Positions 60,970-64,000 of a DNA stretch of 64,000 nucleotides are shown here, in pieces. How positions within the stretch are numbered: the stretch's first letter is position 1; each line of letters starts with the position of its first letter. Source of the stretch: Myrmaecium sp. VS I D KN 1 (Eukaryota > Ascomycota > Dothideomycetes > Valsariales > Valsariaceae). The position numbers and the translations under genes were made by a program. The stretch is taken from positions 62,001-126,000 of the forward strand of contig JADQAV010000038.1 of assembly GCA_019775845.1 (NCBI GenBank). The letters are read 5' to 3'. The notes under the pieces are model-generated. The model had not been told where the DNA came from, ran no database searches, and was given only the letters and a program-made list of their open reading frames with translations.

Positions 60970-62284
60970 GGCGTGGACGGAGGTTGCTGAGCGTCAGCGC
61001 AGGTTCGGCGTGAGCGGGCGTGAGCGGGCGTGAGCGGGCGGGCGATGGCTTTCGATGGGCGTCACCCAGGCTAAGTTATATCAAGAAGAAGGGTCGAGTG
61101 GAGGACGTTGGCGGAACGGGCGCAGATCTCCTCCAGGGACGAGGTTGGTGATCTCTATAAGTAAGCTCGAGATTTTCGATCGGCCGCGGGGCAGGTCCGG
61201 TAGGGCTGAGCGTCGGGCCTGTGGGGTGGATTGAGGCGGTGCGAAGAAGAAGTTCGCAAGGGGCGGGCGGAAGAGACGGTCAATGAGAGAAGCTGGTGAG
61301 GAATGTGTAGGAGGGGGAGTGGGTGAAGGTGGTGGAGATGGTGAATGAGGAGGGGGAGGTGGTTGGAATCCAAGGCGGCTCCGTCTAACTGTCGGCAAGG
61401 AAGAGCGGGTGAGGTGTCGTCGTTAGAGGTACTGGTAAGAGGGCGTTAGGTGGGTTGCGCGGACGGGGGCGGAGGAGATGGATGCTGTGGACCCTGGCAC
61501 CACGTTCCCCCTCACGTCATCCATCCATCCACCACACATGGCCTCGCCCCACAGATACGGACAAGTCGGAGACATCGATGGCCGTTACATATTTTACTAG
61601 TAGTACTCTGTAGTCCACTCGTCATTTAGGTACTTTCATATCCATCTTACTAAGCTGCATCTCAGCCGTGCAGCGAGCTGAAAGCACGAGAGAGAAAAAA
61701 AAATAAAAAGGCGTTGGCAGTTCAGCCTCGCGCGCGGCCACTCCGGGAGTCTGTCGAGAGTCACGTCCCAAAACATGTCTGTATGGCATGGTAAAGTGGT
61801 ATGTATTCCTCTTGTCCCTCCAAATAATCCTCCGACAAAAAGGTGTGCAGTAGGAAGACAAACATCCGCATTCATGAAGCCTCATGGAGGGGCGGAGGAG
61901 CGAAAAATAAGAGGACAAAGAAAAGGAAAAGGAAAAGAGAAAATCGATGATATAAGAAGAAGAAAAAGAAACGAGACAACCCCCCACCAGATCCGAAAGC
62001 CCGCCATATAGATCAATAGTAGTGACTCCTGGTACCGGTTACCCGTCAACTCTCTCGGCAACAAAGCAATGAAGCAGCGCCAATGAAAAAAACCCGTCCA
62101 AGCGCCCGCAGCTCTTCAACGACAAAAGGAAGTAAAAAGACAAAAATAAAGGAAAAGAACAGCTGCAACAAGATGCGGCAACCCCAATAGAAACCCCTGC
62201 TTATGCGGAATCCCCACCCCCACCAGGGACCGCAAGCACGGCTGGTAAATACGCCACACGCGTGAAAGCCCCTCCCTCCCTATC
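60970..62284. other. Metacaspase promoter and 3' end of the ApsB-like gene
   Basis: About 1.3 kb. A ten-base unit, GAGCGGGCGT, repeats near 61,011-61,040. Purine-rich GAAAAGGAAAAGG runs lie near 61,915-61,945. No gene recognised. Confidence 0.5.
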
Positions 62285-64000
62285 TTACAGCACCGTCCCT
62301 GGAGGGACGTCGAGGTCCCGGAGCTCCCGCGCCCGCGTCAGTTGGAGCTGCAGCTCCTCCCGTTCGGCCCGCTCCTCCTCCAATCGTTTCCGGGCGCCGC
62401 TGCGATCCAGCAGGCGCGCCTCCCGCTCCTGCTTCAGTCGTCGCTCCAGCTCCTTGAGCCTCTCGATCCACTTCTGCTCGTTCGGCTGCAGGCTGTCCCG
62501 CCCGCCCTGGTACGGCGGCGTCTGCGAGCTGGACTGGTTCTGATTCCTCAGGAGCGTGGCACCTACGCTTGCTCTCGCCGAGTCCTTCGTGCTCGCGGAC
62601 GGCGTGCGGTGGAGCTGGCTTTTGTCATCGGCTTCGTAGCTCGGCGGGGTCTGGCTTTGACGGGAGTTTTGCAGCTGCAGTTGGAGCATCTTAACCTCGC
62701 TCTTCAGCCGGGCCAGCTCACTGCTCTCAAGCTGCGATGGTTCTCGTGACGTGCTGCGACTGCTGCCGTTTCCAATGCATCTTTCGAGGTGGTCCATCTT
62801 CTTCATGCGAACGTCGAGGGTATGCTCCAAGGTTTGATATTCTTTGAGCAAATCTCGTTCAATGCTGCGAATCCGTGAGCGGAAGCCGCCAACGATACCC
62901 TCGACCGTCTTGACGGCCAGGATGATGCTCTTGCTGAACCCGTGAAGGTTTTTGCCGATGACCTCCATGCCAATAAGCTCCCCGTTGACGAGACTGTTCC
63001 TCTGCGCCCAGTCAGCGCCGCAAAGTGTTGAGAGACGGTTCCAGAGCGCGTAGAGCAAGTTGTTCCGGTCGTTCAGTTGCTCCCTATACTGCTGCTCGAG
63101 GTTGGCAAGCTTGCGACGATCTTCCTTGCGGGCCGCTTCCAATTCTATCACCCGCGTTTCGTGCTGCTGCACAGTGCGATTGACATTCTGGTGGGAGCGC
63201 TGGGCGTGCTCGTAGTGCTGCCGGTCTTGCTTTCGTGCTTGACGCTCCTTGTCAAGTAAGTCGGCCAGTCTACGGCTCTCGAGCCCAGCACTCTCGAGCA
63301 GAGCATCTCTACCCTTCAGGATGCGGTCCTTCTCATGAAGATCGTGCTTAGTATTTCCCAGCTCTTGGGCAGTATTCCCCAGTTCTCGGTGTAACCTATT
63401 GACTTCCTGCAGCATACGTCAGTACTTATTGAAAATGAGGATGTAGGGGCATTGCTTACTCGGACAAGGCCCAAACCGCTAAGCTCGTCGTTACCCAGGG
63501 TTTCGCGGAGGCCGTTCTCCAGCTGTTCCAGATTCTGCCTGAACGTCGTAGCCTCAACCTCCATGGACGAAAGGCTCTTTCTCAGTTTTCTGATCTCCTC
63601 CTTGGCTTTGGACAATTGCGAGTTGAGGTCGTTGAAAGCCTTTTGCACATCTTGCTTTTCTTGGCTGTCAATAAGGTCACGTTGGTGACGCTCCTCCGCG
63701 ATCCTGTTTTCGAGGTCATGGAACTTCTCCTTTTCCTCTTGGACGGTCTGCTGTGCGACATCGAGGGCTGCTTCGAGCTCACCAATCTTGACTTTGTCGC
63801 CTTCTTGCTCTTCTCGCAAGAACGAAGTTTCATTTTGCGAAGACTCTAGCTGAACCTCAAGACGCTCGTTCTTCGTCATCGTCTCGCGAAGACGCTTGTC
63901 AAGAGACTCAAGTTCTCGGTTAGCATCCTCGAGCTCCTGCTCAAGGTTCTGGATCTTCCGTTGACTAACGTCACGGTCATCCTCCAGCTGCACGACGCTC
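62285..64000 (-). CDS. apsB: ApsB/Mto1-type microtubule-organising coiled-coil protein, C-terminal part
   Basis: ApsB/Mto1 recruits gamma-tubulin complexes to spindle pole bodies and septal microtubule-organising centres. Only the C-terminal part is here: exons 63460-64000 (open at the window edge) and 62285-63406, joined across a 53-base intron as LVR-EVNRLHREL, about 554 residues. Most is heptad-like coiled coil. A conserved block, LLYALWNRLSTLCGADWAQ followed by FSKSIILAVKTVEGIVGGF, matches the fungal ApsB/Mto1 C-terminal region as I recall it. A low-complexity Ser/Gln stretch follows, then a basic coiled coil and the end DLDVPPGTVL. The N-terminus, with the gamma-tubulin-binding motif expected in the family, lies beyond base 64000. 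Confidence 0.85.

Overview
The window reads as nuclear DNA of a filamentous ascomycete (Pezizomycotina). The genes are GC-rich and cut by short introns (mostly 50-66 bases, GT...AG, with CTAAC/CTGAC-like branch sites). The gene set includes NoxB, an ApsB/Mto1-type microtubule organiser and a metacaspase. A single dispersed 5S rRNA gene lies between protein genes. One 15 kb block shows the CpA/TpG loss left by repeat-induced point mutation (RIP). The exact species or order cannot be fixed from the sequence alone; this placement is inference.

Layout. 0.36-4.66 kb: UBP2-type ubiquitin hydrolase (+). 6.55-8.78 kb: HRD1-type ER ubiquitin ligase (-). 9.59-11.64 kb: allantoate-permease-type MFS carrier (-). 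12.27-27.33 kb: AT-rich RIP island of decayed repeats, holding a small TIR element with a GC-rich minisatellite, a widely spaced inverted repeat and several tandem arrays. 27.53-29.54 kb: NADPH oxidase NoxB (-), ending about 200 bases from the island. 30.78 kb: 5S rRNA (+). 31.36-33.12 kb: prenylcysteine oxidase (-). 33.67 kb: possible 83-residue membrane protein (-). 37.31-37.88 kb: ubiquitin-like/AN1 zinc-finger protein (+) between two gene-poor stretches. 40.73-42.49 kb: monocarboxylate-type MFS carrier (+). 43.67-45.43 kb: NOP56 (-), divergent from CCT6 (+, 45.73-47.66 kb). 48.24 kb: two-base N gap between G and C homopolymers. 49.03-52.28 kb: long GH47 alpha-mannosidase (+). 53.12-54.16 kb: OTU1 deubiquitinase (-). 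55.32-58.48 kb: RSC1/2-type bromodomain-BAH protein (+). 59.11-60.97 kb: metacaspase in eight exons (-). 62.29 kb to the window end: C-terminal part of the ApsB/Mto1 protein (-), which continues beyond base 64000.

Most genes are housekeeping. Several belong to ubiquitin and ER quality control: UBP2, HRD1, OTU1, a class I mannosidase and a ubiquitin-like/AN1 protein. They do not form an operon-like cluster, and co-regulation is not shown. I rebuilt exon structures by hand from splice sites, reading frame and family conservation. Every joined coding sequence given is divisible by three. I saw no convincing new multi-gene system. The most unusual points are the internal structure of the RIP island, the LRGG-Met junction in the AN1 protein, the paired dibasic motifs in the two mannosidase insertions and the compensated 5S rRNA variant.
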